A DNA stretch of 13,100 bases from 1162T-S-0a-05 sp050299435 (GCA_050299435.1 JBNKVX010000086.1:1-13100), one strand, 5' to 3'; counted from the stretch's first letter, positions 1 through 5,240 are shown. Notes: generated from the letters alone by a model not told the origin. Numbers and translations are program-made.

Positions 1-221
1 GTTATACCCCTACCGGTTTCAGTTACACCGTGATCAATTAATTGTAAGCTAGTTTCAGCTTCGGCCGGGACGTAAGCGTTTGAATTTCCAATTTTCTCCA
101 TAGTACTCATCGTAATAACGACAAATTTCCCATGGTTTGATTTCCCACAGAATCCACAGCCACCAGATTTTGGATAAAAGCAGCCCGATTCATTGGATTC
201 GAGTGGATATTCAAATTTCAT
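1..221 (-). CDS. Cassette 3 hypothetical protein with CxxC motif (3' end beyond the window)
   Basis: An open frame starts at the ATG at 221 and stays open to the window edge (73 complete codons). It begins 16 bp inside cassette 3, right after the attC2 core, which is the usual position for a cassette gene. A weak GGA ribosome-binding element lies about 9 bases upstream. There is no signal peptide. Cysteines at residues 14, 22 and 25 include a C-G-F-C pair at 22-25, followed by a Gly/Ser/Asn-rich segment, which could bind metal or be redox-active. I do not recognise the family. The C-terminus is missing, so its length and function are unknown. Confidence 0.6.
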   Translation of the reverse strand, partial: MKFEYPLESNESGCFYPKSGGCGFCGKSNHGKFVVITMSTMEKIGNSNAYVPAEAETSLQLIDHGVTETGRGI

Positions 222-236
222 TTTAAATTTCCGTAC

Positions 237-311
237 ATTTAACGCCGCAAGCAAAGGCGAGCGCTAGCGAGTCCAGCGCCAAAGGCGCGATTTTGGCTTG
301 CTTTGTTATGC
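237..311 (-). repeat. attC recombination site of cassette 2 (75 bp)
   Basis: Read on the minus strand, the site opens with the inverse core GCATAAC (plus 305-311) and closes with the core GTTAAAT (plus 237-243). Between them are imperfect inverted arms, including AAGCAAGC facing GCTTGCGG near the two cores and GCGCCTTTGGCGC as an inner hairpin. R'' begins 12 bp after the stop of the cassette 2 gene. GCATAA is complementary to the first bases of cassette 2 (TTATGC at 692-687), as expected of a cassette inserted from a circle. IntI should act on the folded bottom strand. Confidence 0.88.
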
Positions 312-322
312 TTTTCTAATTT

Positions 323-664
323 TTATTTAAGTGTAAACCCTGACATTGATTCTATCGTCCCGAATTCATTACACCCTGCGTTGCTATAGCCGTCAATACG
401 AATTTTTGATTTAGACATATATGCTGAAAGTAAAGTTGAGTATATAGCTTTATCGGTTTCGGTTGATAGCGGTAAAGTAAAGTGCCAATAGCCATTAGTT
501 GCACATGCTATTCTACTTGGTTCAGCACTTACTTTAATAAAGACGTAATCACCATAACTCTTTGATATTGACATTTCTGTGATTGTTACGTTATCAGCGA
601 CTGTTGCTCCAAACACAGTAGAATTTACAAATAAAAATAAAAATAAAAATAGAATTTTTTTCAC
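323..664 (-). CDS. Cassette 2 small exported protein, function unknown
   Basis: The predicted protein has 113 residues. The GTG at 664 is chosen because AGGAGG lies 4 bases upstream and because it starts a textbook signal peptide: Lys2-Lys3, then a Leu/Phe run, with cleavage near Phe-Gly-Ala20. The longer frame that opens at 808 only translates attC1 and would bury the signal peptide. The mature part of about 93 residues looks beta-rich and has two cysteines, at residues 54 and 98, which could form a disulfide in the periplasm. Small secreted two-cysteine proteins of this look (a Cys-x-x-Asn-Gly-Tyr-Trp segment, then a stretch ending in Gly-Cys-Asn) are familiar from integron cassettes, but I know of no assigned function. 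The hydrophobic core is coded by an in-frame 6-bp repeat at about 631-650. Expression probably comes from Pc through cassette 1. Confidence 0.8.
   Translation of the reverse strand: MKKILFLFLFLFVNSTVFGATVADNVTITEMSISKSYGDYVFIKVSAEPSRIACATNGYWHFTLPLSTETDKAIYSTLLSAYMSKSKIRIDGYSNAGCNEFGTIESMSGFTLK
631..650. repeat. Short tandem repeat, 6-bp unit ATAAAA (about 3.3 copies)
   Basis: Three copies of ATAAAA plus a partial copy lie inside the signal-peptide coding region of the cassette 2 gene. On the coding strand they encode alternating Leu and Phe. The unit is two codons long, so slippage would lengthen or shorten the hydrophobic core without shifting the frame. Confidence 0.7.
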
Positions 665-686
665 AAAACCTCCTAAGGTAAACCAT

Positions 687-803
687 GCATAACGCCCGGA
701 GTAACGCGCATTTTGGGTGGATTGTAGCTTTGCGATAAAATGCCGTAGGCATTCGCAAAGCGAAAAGTAAGCCAAAATGTCGCGGTTTACCCGTTTGTTA
801 GGC
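687..803 (-). repeat. attC recombination site of cassette 1 (117 bp)
   Basis: On the minus strand the site runs from R'' GCCTAAC (plus 797-803) to R' GTTATGC (plus 687-693). L''/L' arms are visible as CGGGTAAACCGCG facing CGCGTTACTCCG. Further pairing arms follow inwards, including CATTTTGG with CCCAAAATG and GCTTTGCG with CGCAAAGC, around a hairpin GCCTACGGC. R'' starts one base after the TGA of the cassette 1 gene. GCCTAA complements the cassette's first bases TTAGGC at 1208-1203. Its length and sequence differ clearly from attC2. Confidence 0.9.
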
Positions 804-1208
804 TTCATTCTACTTCGATAAACCTCGTAATACCTATACCGTTACATACGCCGGAGGTTTCCGTACTCCAGTCCACCAAAATAAACGGCTTTGCTACCAT
901 TTTTGCAACATAGAACTCTACTGATGTTTTACCGCCTATATCAGAAGATTTTAATTCCATGTATTCATCATCTACATGCAATCCCTGTGATTCGTCAGTG
1001 GAGTAAACGAGGTAGATAACAGCACTATCAGGTAACTTTTCAATATATGTTGGTGCAGTTACGCGGTATTTGTTTTTCTGTTCCAGCTTTTCTAGTTTAA
1101 TTAATGCGTTCAACTCAGGACGCATAGCTATTCCGGCGCAAGAAAATACATTCATCGAAAAGGAGATAAAAATTCCAGCTATTATGAGTTTCATGTGGTT
1201 CTGCCTAA
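693..1208 (-). mobile_element. Gene cassette 1 (attI-proximal)
   Basis: A 516-bp cassette between the attI junction (G1209/T1208 on the minus strand) and the attC1 core. It contains one gene (805-1194) whose start lies 15 bp inside the cassette. Being first after attI, it is the most recently acquired cassette under the usual insertion rule and should be the most strongly expressed. Confidence 0.87.
805..1194 (-). CDS. Cassette 1 small exported protein or lipoprotein, function unknown
   Basis: The predicted protein has 129 residues. The ATG at 1194 is preferred over an upstream TTG at 1227, because the upstream codon lies in attI and only the ATG gives a proper export signal: Lys2, then a hydrophobic stretch to Ser18. 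The sequence Val-Phe-Ser-Cys19 could be a lipobox, but Phe at -2 is unusual, so a plain signal-peptidase site is equally possible. Cys19 and Cys117 are the only cysteines and might pair. The mature part mixes charged helix-like and beta-like stretches and matches no family I recognise. The Shine-Dalgarno sequence is poor, as in many cassette genes. The stop codon overlaps an ATG (ATGA) that opens a frame through attC1. Confidence 0.75.
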   Translation of the reverse strand: MKLIIAGIFISFSMNVFSCAGIAMRPELNALIKLEKLEQKNKYRVTAPTYIEKLPDSAVIYLVYSTDESQGLHVDDEYMELKSSDIGGKTSVEFYVAKMVAKPFILVDWSTETSGVCNGIGITRFIEVE

Positions 1209-1268
1209 CAATATTATTAGGTTGCAAAACACCGTGTTTAATCCGACATTTTGCATTTTTAATCCATC
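1203..1268 (-). other. attI site (left boundary exact, right boundary approximate)
   Basis: The core GTTAGGC (minus strand, plus 1203-1209) is the junction between the platform and cassette 1. An opposed partial copy, CCTAA (plus TTAGG at 1217-1221), lies 8 bases before TTAGG of the core and makes the L-R pair of a simple recombinase-binding site. It sits about 220 bp from the intI start, which is the usual place for attI. attI sites are poorly conserved between integrons, so the outer boundary is set only by the usual length of about 65 bp. Confidence 0.68.
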
Positions 1269-1274
1269 AGCCCA

Positions 1275-1302
1275 TTTATACCACATCCCCAAAGTCATAC
1301 AA
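1275..1302 (-). promoter_or_regulatory. Candidate cassette promoter Pc
   Basis: On the minus strand a -10 TATAAA (plus 1275-1280) is preceded by TGG, giving an extended -10 (TGnTATAAA). A weak -35 TTGTAT (plus 1297-1302) stands 16 bp away. Transcription would start near 1268 and enter cassette 1 about 60 bp later. Its position between attI and intI fits Pc of chromosomal integrons. The weak -35 is partly offset by the extended -10. Confidence 0.5.
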
Positions 1303-1358
1303 ACCAAGGGCTTCAGGCTGGTTGTTTTTTGTACTTGTAGAAACAAGGCAAAAGCCTC

Positions 1359-1372
1359 CTAGTTGCAACTAG
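1359..1372. repeat. Perfect 14-bp palindrome in the intI-attI interval
   Basis: CTAGTTGCAACTAG is a perfect inverted repeat with no spacer, 17 bp before the LexA box. It may be an operator or an IntI-related site. No known regulator is recognised. Confidence 0.55.
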
Positions 1373-1387
1373 ACGGATGGCCTAAAA

Positions 1388-1407
1388 AACTGTATATATA
1401 TACAGTA
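1388..1407 (+). promoter_or_regulatory. LexA (SOS) box controlling intI
   Basis: The 16-bp core CTGTATATATATACAG (1390-1405) is a perfect palindrome that matches the gammaproteobacterial LexA consensus CTGT-N8-ACAG, including the alternating AT spacer. It ends 25 bp before the intI ATG. -10-like sequences (TATTAA, TAAAAT at 1406-1414) follow directly, so bound LexA would block RNA polymerase. LexA repression of integron integrases is established for several integrons. A site so close to consensus predicts tight repression and induction on DNA damage. Confidence 0.9.
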
Positions 1408-1430
1408 TTAAAATATCGCGTGAAACTGGC

Positions 1431-2462
1431 ATGGCTAAATCTCAATACCTTACCTCTATATCGGAATTTATGTTCAAAAGGAACTATTCCAAGCGAACTA
1501 TTGAATCTTACTTATATTGGATCCGTTATTTTATTCAGTTTCATAATAAAGCACATCCCAATGCACTCTCCCAACCCGATGTAGAGCAGTTTTTGAATTA
1601 TTTATCTGTTGACCGAAAAGTTGCTCCCGGTACTCAAACAATGGCCTTGAATGCATTGGCTTTTCTCTACAAAAACATTGTGCGGAGGCCTCTGGATTTA
1701 AAACTTGAGTTTATAAAAAGTCACACTCCCCGCAAGCTTCCCATCGTTTTAACTGAAGGCGAAGTGCGGGCGTTTTTCTCTAAAGTGCCTCCCAGGTATT
1801 TTCTTGTCACCGCTTTGATGTATGGCTCAGGATTACGTTTGATGGAGTCTGTACGGCTTCGCGTACAGGATATCGATTTCGATTATCGATGCATTCGAGT
1901 CTTTAATGGAAAAGGCGGAAAGCATCGCACTGTCACACTCGCAAATGAATTACTTTCCACTCTGCGAAATCAAATCAATAGTGTTAGTGACTATTTACAA
2001 ATAGATTTAAGTAATCCCGATTTTGACGGTGTTTATTTGCCTTATGCTTTGCGGCGTAAGTGGCAAAATGAAAATAAAACTCTTCGCTGGCAGTATTTGT
2101 TTCCGTCGCAGAAGTTAAGTATCGACCCGGAAGACCATGTATGGCGCCGCCATCATTTGGATGAAAGTGCCGTTCAACGTGCTATCCGCAAAGCGGCTCG
2201 AGAGGCGCATATTAAAAAACAAGTAACCGCGCATACACTGCGCCATTCCTTTGCAACACATTTACTGGCTCGCGGTGCGGATATTCGTACGGTTCAGGAT
2301 CAACTTGGTCATTCAGATTTACGAACAACACAAATATATACTCACGTTTTACAAATGGGTGGTAACGCGGTTGTCAGTCCCTTTGACCAAATAAAGGAAC
2401 CCTCAAAAACCTATTCCATTTGTCGCGCTAAGCCAATATTAATTTACGAGCAAGCAGTATAA
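1431..2462 (+). CDS. intI: Integron integrase (site-specific tyrosine recombinase)
   Basis: The 343-residue enzyme inserts and excises gene cassettes by recombining attI with folded single-stranded attC. The N-terminal SAM-like core-binding domain covers about residues 4-90 and the catalytic domain about 105-320. The catalytic set is complete: Arg136, Lys164, His268, Arg271, His294 and nucleophile Tyr303 (in Ile-Tyr-Thr-His). The insert that separates IntI from XerC/XerD is at about 218-256, with the Arg-Arg-His-His-Leu segment that contacts attC. Length is normal for IntI, with no frameshift or internal stop. No clear Shine-Dalgarno precedes the ATG, so translation may be weak. A consensus LexA box 25 bp upstream implies SOS control. 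The stop codon abuts the terminator shared with the convergent operon. Confidence 0.96.
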   Translation: MAKSQYLTSISEFMFKRNYSKRTIESYLYWIRYFIQFHNKAHPNALSQPDVEQFLNYLSVDRKVAPGTQTMALNALAFLYKNIVRRPLDLKLEFIKSHTPRKLPIVLTEGEVRAFFSKVPPRYFLVTALMYGSGLRLMESVRLRVQDIDFDYRCIRVFNGKGGKHRTVTLANELLSTLRNQINSVSDYLQIDLSNPDFDGVYLPYALRRKWQNENKTLRWQYLFPSQKLSIDPEDHVWRRHHLDESAVQRAIRKAAREAHIKKQVTAHTLRHSFATHLLARGADIRTVQDQLGHSDLRTTQIYTHVLQMGGNAVVSPFDQIKEPSKTYSICRAKPILIYEQAV

Positions 2463-2464
2463 AA

Positions 2465-2489
2465 AAGGCCACTTACGTGGCCTTGATTT
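2465..2489. terminator. Rho-independent terminator, strong on the minus strand, possibly bidirectional
   Basis: The 8-bp stem AAGGCCAC/GTGGCCTT encloses a TTAC loop (2465-2484). Read on the minus strand, downstream of the AgmX/PglI-type gene, the stem is followed by six Ts (2466-2461, sharing two with the stem) and ends that operon. On the plus strand, for intI, only a short GATTT follows, so termination there is weaker. The hairpin begins 3 bp after the intI stop. Confidence 0.85.
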
Positions 2490-2512
2490 AAAGGTAAAAG
2501 ATAAATTTCGGT

Positions 2513-3466
2513 TTATCCCGGCAAGAAATCAAATGAATAATTTAGAGTCGTTTGCGAAACACTGCGCGTGCCAAAATTAATCAGTTTAATCCTTGAGATG
2601 AGTCTGCGTTCCAGATCACTATCGTTTAAATCAGAAGAGACGATGCTCACGCTGCTAACTTTGCCGCTGGGTTCAATCACAATCTTGAACACAACCTTAC
2701 CTTCCAGGCTTGGGTTTTTGCGAAGCGCACGGTTATACACACTGAATATCGCGGCTTTGTTTTGATCCATAATTTTGCGAATGTCTTCACTGCTGCGTGA
2801 GGAAGAATTACCGCCAGCCGAGGAACTTGCTGCGTCTCCCTTACCTTTCGCTGTTGCCAATTTGCTGGTTACGCGCGTATTTTCCTTGCCAGAAAGCGCA
2901 ACGCCACCGGTATTTCGGCTCATATTCGCAGTATTAATCCCGCCACTACCGGCAGACGCCTGCTTACCAATAATTGCCCGGTCTATCTGTGCCGCTTCAC
3001 CTGTAGATTGCGTGAGATCGTTAGCGTTCACATCGCTTAGATCAAAGGAATCACGCATATCCGTAAGCGCATCAGCAAATTGATTTATCTCTGCCTCAGC
3101 GGCTTCTCGCGCTTTGTCTACCAATTGAACAGGTTCGGGTTCGGGCTCAGGTTTGGGTTCCGGTTCCGGCTCGGGTTCCGGCTCGGGCTCAGGTTCCGGT
3201 TCATTGTCCGGCTCAGGTTCCGGCTCAGGTTCAGGTGGCGGTGGAGGCTCAGGAATTTCCTGTTGCTCCAATACTACACGCGCAAGTTGCGGGGGTAGCT
3301 CTTCCAGCTCTTCACGCGTTGGCTCAGGTACTTTGAGAAATGGGATAATAAAGCTGATCAACATGAAAGGAATAAGAAGAATAAAAAATATCTTCCAATA
3401 ACGCTTGTCATCTTCCCGTGTTGAAGACCAGGGCAGTTGTAAATTCGGTCCAGAGATGAATGCCAC
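2513..3466 (-). CDS. TonB-like energy transducer with AgmX/PglI-type C-terminal domain
   Basis: The 317-residue inner-membrane protein has one N-terminal transmembrane helix (about 24-44). A Glu-rich linker leads to a Pro-Glu repeat rod at 71-112, mostly (Glu-Pro)n with two Lys/Asp breaks, able to reach far across the periplasm. A helical then Gly/Ser-rich low-complexity stretch follows (about 115-225). The C-terminal domain (about 226-317) resembles the TonB-like tail of AgmX/PglI proteins: an Asn/Tyr-rich helix, Leu-Glu-Gly-Lys-Val-Val, then Gly-Lys-Val-x-x-Val and a final beta strand. The usual cysteines of that family are absent. The start is GTG in a TAGTG overlap with the ExbD gene, with GGAGGT 5 bases upstream. 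As last gene of the operon it should be the arm carrying motor force to partners at the outer membrane. It is not a standard siderophore TonB. Confidence 0.82.
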   Translation of the reverse strand: MAFISGPNLQLPWSSTREDDKRYWKIFFILLIPFMLISFIIPFLKVPEPTREELEELPPQLARVVLEQQEIPEPPPPPEPEPEPEPDNEPEPEPEPEPEPEPEPKPEPEPEPVQLVDKAREAAEAEINQFADALTDMRDSFDLSDVNANDLTQSTGEAAQIDRAIIGKQASAGSGGINTANMSRNTGGVALSGKENTRVTSKLATAKGKGDAASSSAGGNSSSRSSEDIRKIMDQNKAAIFSVYNRALRKNPSLEGKVVFKIVIEPSGKVSSVSIVSSDLNDSDLERRLISRIKLINFGTRSVSQTTLNYSFDFLPG

Positions 3467-4005
3467 TATTCACCTCCCATGGACGCTTTCAACGTCGCTT
3501 CTGCTTCATCAGGCACCTGGCTCACCGCAAGAGATATATTGCGGTATTCCGTTTTTGCACAGGTGGTCATGATTTTTTTCAAGAGTGTATAGGGAATAGC
3601 GTGGTCACCCATAATGGTAACATCCAGCCCGAGTTGTTTTTCTTCATCAGTCATGCGCGCAAGCTTTCGTTCTGCGCGATATTCCAATTCTTTGATTAGC
3701 GGTTGAATGTCACTGTCTTTGGAGTTCAGTATAGCTTTTACATCAGCAATTTTTCGTCCGGCAATAGTAACTGCGTCGTTACTTACCATAACAATTAAAT
3801 TATCTTCAGGTTTTTTCTCTGCAACCGATTCCGGCAATTTAATATCTTTGTTGCTTTGCAAAACTTCAACATCGGAAGAATTCACAAGAAGGAAAAAAAC
3901 CAGAATGGTAAAAATATCCATCAAAGACACAAGGTTAAGTTTGGATTGACTCGCTAAACGTTTGTGATGTCGAGCCATTCGTTTTGCATGGATGGACTGC
4001 TTCAT
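3466..4005 (-). CDS. ExbD/TolR-type motor protein, second copy, with intact Asp
   Basis: The 179-residue protein is a biopolymer-transport ExbD/TolR family member. A basic cytoplasmic tail (1-22) precedes one transmembrane helix (about 25-43) with the pattern Leu-Asn-Leu-Val-Ser-Leu-Met-Asp30. Asp30 aligns with the proton-binding Asp25 of E. coli ExbD. The rest is a periplasmic domain, interrupted at about 90-125 by a charged helical stretch longer than in E. coli ExbD. The gene starts in a TAATG overlap with the preceding exbD-like gene, with GGAGG 8 bases upstream, so the two are probably made in step. It is expected to sit in the pore of the ExbB-like pentamer. Confidence 0.9.
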   Translation of the reverse strand: MKQSIHAKRMARHHKRLASQSKLNLVSLMDIFTILVFFLLVNSSDVEVLQSNKDIKLPESVAEKKPEDNLIVMVSNDAVTIAGRKIADVKAILNSKDSDIQPLIKELEYRAERKLARMTDEEKQLGLDVTIMGDHAIPYTLLKKIMTTCAKTEYRNISLAVSQVPDEAEATLKASMGGE

Positions 4006-4538
4006 TATTTTGCCCCTCCATTTTTAACCGGTGCATCTCCGAGAGAAATTACCGGAAACAATTCAGCATCAACAACTGAAGCAGCAACAACGGCTTTAAA
4101 ACTGCGAACCGTGTCCATTGATTTTACAATTGTTTGGTAGTCGGTATTGGGTTGGGAAAGAATTAAAATATCATCTTTATCAATATCTTTATCTTTTAAC
4201 AAACGTTTCACTTCCTGCAACACTTTGGAAAGCATGCTGAAGTCGTGAACCATTTCCCCGCTCTCTTCGTCTTCGATTTTTGGGATGCGACGCAATGGCG
4301 CACCCGCGGGATAATTAATCAGAAGCTGATTCTCTTCTATCACTAATTCCAGCGTTTCTTTTTTCGGATCATCATTTGGCGTTGAACTGGAGGATATATC
4401 CGGCAAGGTCAGATCGAGTACGGTGATGTGAGAAAACACCATGCTCATTAACAATACCGGCACCAGAATGATCATCAAATTCATAAAAGAAGTGATGTCG
4501 AGTTCTGCTTCCTGTTGTCTAAATCTACTTTTTCGCAT
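4005..4538 (-). CDS. ExbD/TolR-type motor protein, first copy, with Asn in place of the key Asp
   Basis: The 177-residue protein has the ExbD/TolR layout: a short basic tail, one transmembrane helix (about 18-38), then a periplasmic domain. The motif before and in the helix, Glu-Leu-Asp-Ile-Thr-Ser-Phe-Met-Asn20, aligns with Glu-Ile-Asn-Val-Thr-Pro-Phe-Ile-Asp25 of E. coli ExbD. The proton-carrying Asp is therefore Asn here (codon AAT, one base from GAT). A Pro also falls inside the helix (Val-Pro-Val, about 26-28). It differs greatly in sequence from the second copy, so the pair may form a heterodimer with only one protonatable site. It follows the exbB-like gene after 45 bp, with only a weak ribosome-binding site. 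Confidence 0.88.
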   Translation of the reverse strand: MRKSRFRQQEAELDITSFMNLMIILVPVLLMSMVFSHITVLDLTLPDISSSSTPNDDPKKETLELVIEENQLLINYPAGAPLRRIPKIEDEESGEMVHDFSMLSKVLQEVKRLLKDKDIDKDDILILSQPNTDYQTIVKSMDTVRSFKAVVAASVVDAELFPVISLGDAPVKNGGAK

Positions 4539-4583
4539 AGCAGCCGCCGAGCTATTTGGTTTATTTCAAAGGTTTCGTTGCGC

Positions 4584-5240
4584 TTATCGGTCTGAGTTTC
4601 GAGTTTTTGCAGCAAAGGCATTAGCCGCACTCATAATATTCAAACACTTCACTCCCGCCATTTCTAAACTGTCCACAATTTCTGTGGTTTTGTTTTGTAA
4701 TGTAGCGTGAGCAAGCAGCAACGGAATCGCTGACATCAAACCAAAGGCCGTCGTATTCATCGCGACAGAAATACTTTGCGATAGCAAGCTTGCCTTTTCT
4801 GAAGGGTCTGCGTTTGCAACCGCGGTAAACGCAGCAATCAAACCCATAATGGTTCCTAACAGACCGAGCAAGGTAGCAATGTTGGCAAGCGTTGCAAGGT
4901 ACGACGTTCGCTTTTCAAGGCGAGGTACGGCTTCCATCACACCTTCTTCCATCGCATATTCAATTTCATCGCGACGAGGCGTTTGTTGCATACGCGCCAC
5001 ACCCGCTGCCACGATCCTGCCTATGGGAGCACGTGTTGAACGCGCCAAATCCACCACGCCACCAAAATCTTTCTTGCGCAACATAGGCAGGATACGATCA
5101 AAGGCGCGCCGGTTGGACGCTTTCGCGGCTGTCAAAAATACCCAGCGTTCGATAGCGAGGGCGACACCCACTACCAACACCAAGGCGATGGGATACATAA
5201 ATGTACCGCCGTTTTGAAAGAAACTTACAATGTTATTCAT
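4584..5240 (-). CDS. ExbB/TolQ/MotA-type proton channel protein
   Basis: The 218-residue inner-membrane protein has three transmembrane segments: about 14-36, 117-141 and 158-179. Between the first and second lies the cytoplasmic helical region. The second segment carries Leu-Gly-Leu-Leu-Gly-Thr130-Ile-Met-Gly, which matches the ExbB Gly-Leu-Phe-Gly-Thr motif. The third has Asn-Thr-Thr164-Ala-Phe-Gly-Leu, which matches Ala-Thr181-Ala-Ile-Gly-Leu. The ExbB pore glutamate (Glu176 in E. coli) is Val159 here. The family forms pentameric channels that turn or shift ExbD dimers using the proton gradient. A strong GGAGG lies 9 bases before the ATG. A 101-bp gap upstream, with a palindrome, makes it the possible head of a motor subunit (exbB-exbD-exbD-agmX). 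Confidence 0.92.
   Translation of the reverse strand: MNNIVSFFQNGGTFMYPIALVLVVGVALAIERWVFLTAAKASNRRAFDRILPMLRKKDFGGVVDLARSTRAPIGRIVAAGVARMQQTPRRDEIEYAMEEGVMEAVPRLEKRTSYLATLANIATLLGLLGTIMGLIAAFTAVANADPSEKASLLSQSISVAMNTTAFGLMSAIPLLLAHATLQNKTTEIVDSLEMAGVKCLNIMSAANAFAAKTRNSDR

Larger units (their letters stand above)
243..692 (-). mobile_element. Gene cassette 2
   Basis: A 450-bp cassette bounded by the G/TT cleavage points of the GTTATGC core (693/692) and the GTTAAAT core (243/242). It holds one gene (323-664) with its own good Shine-Dalgarno sequence, followed closely by a 75-bp attC. Confidence 0.85.
1..2462. mobile_element. Chromosomal integron: intI, attI and the first three cassettes (array continues off the left edge)
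   Basis: The layout is the classical one. An integron integrase gene points right. An attI-like core lies about 220 bp upstream of its start, and an array of gene cassettes with attC sites is read leftwards. Cassette 1 spans 693-1208, cassette 2 spans 243-692, and cassette 3 starts at 242 and runs off the window. Each complete cassette obeys the circle rule: the R'' core of its attC is complementary to the cassette's own first bases (TTAGGC with GCCTAAC, TTATGC with GCATAAC). No transposase, resolvase or sul/qac segment is seen, so this looks like a sedentary chromosomal integron rather than a class 1 element. Array length cannot be judged here. Confidence 0.92.

Noticed and set aside
237..803. 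CRISPR-like or ordinary repeat reading of the palindromic stretches
   Set aside because: The arms and cores fit attC sites exactly, and there are no regularly spaced direct repeats.
323..808. Full 161-aa reading frame as the cassette 2 protein
   Set aside because: Its first 48 codons translate attC1. A strong Shine-Dalgarno sequence and a signal peptide begin at the GTG at 664.
1070..1584. Plus-strand frames of 100 and 73 aa overlapping attI, cassette 1 and the start of intI
   Set aside because: One overlaps cassette 1 and attI on the opposite strand and the other overlaps intI out of frame. Neither has coding features, and both cross recombination or regulatory sites.
1431..2462. XerC/XerD-type recombinase or phage integrase
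   Set aside because: The integron-specific insert around residues 218-256 and the adjacent attI and attC sites identify IntI.
3080..3401. Plus-strand frames rich in Gly-Ser or Arg-Phe opposite the AgmX-type gene
   Set aside because: They are complements of the Glu-Pro repeat, with no ribosome-binding site and no family features.
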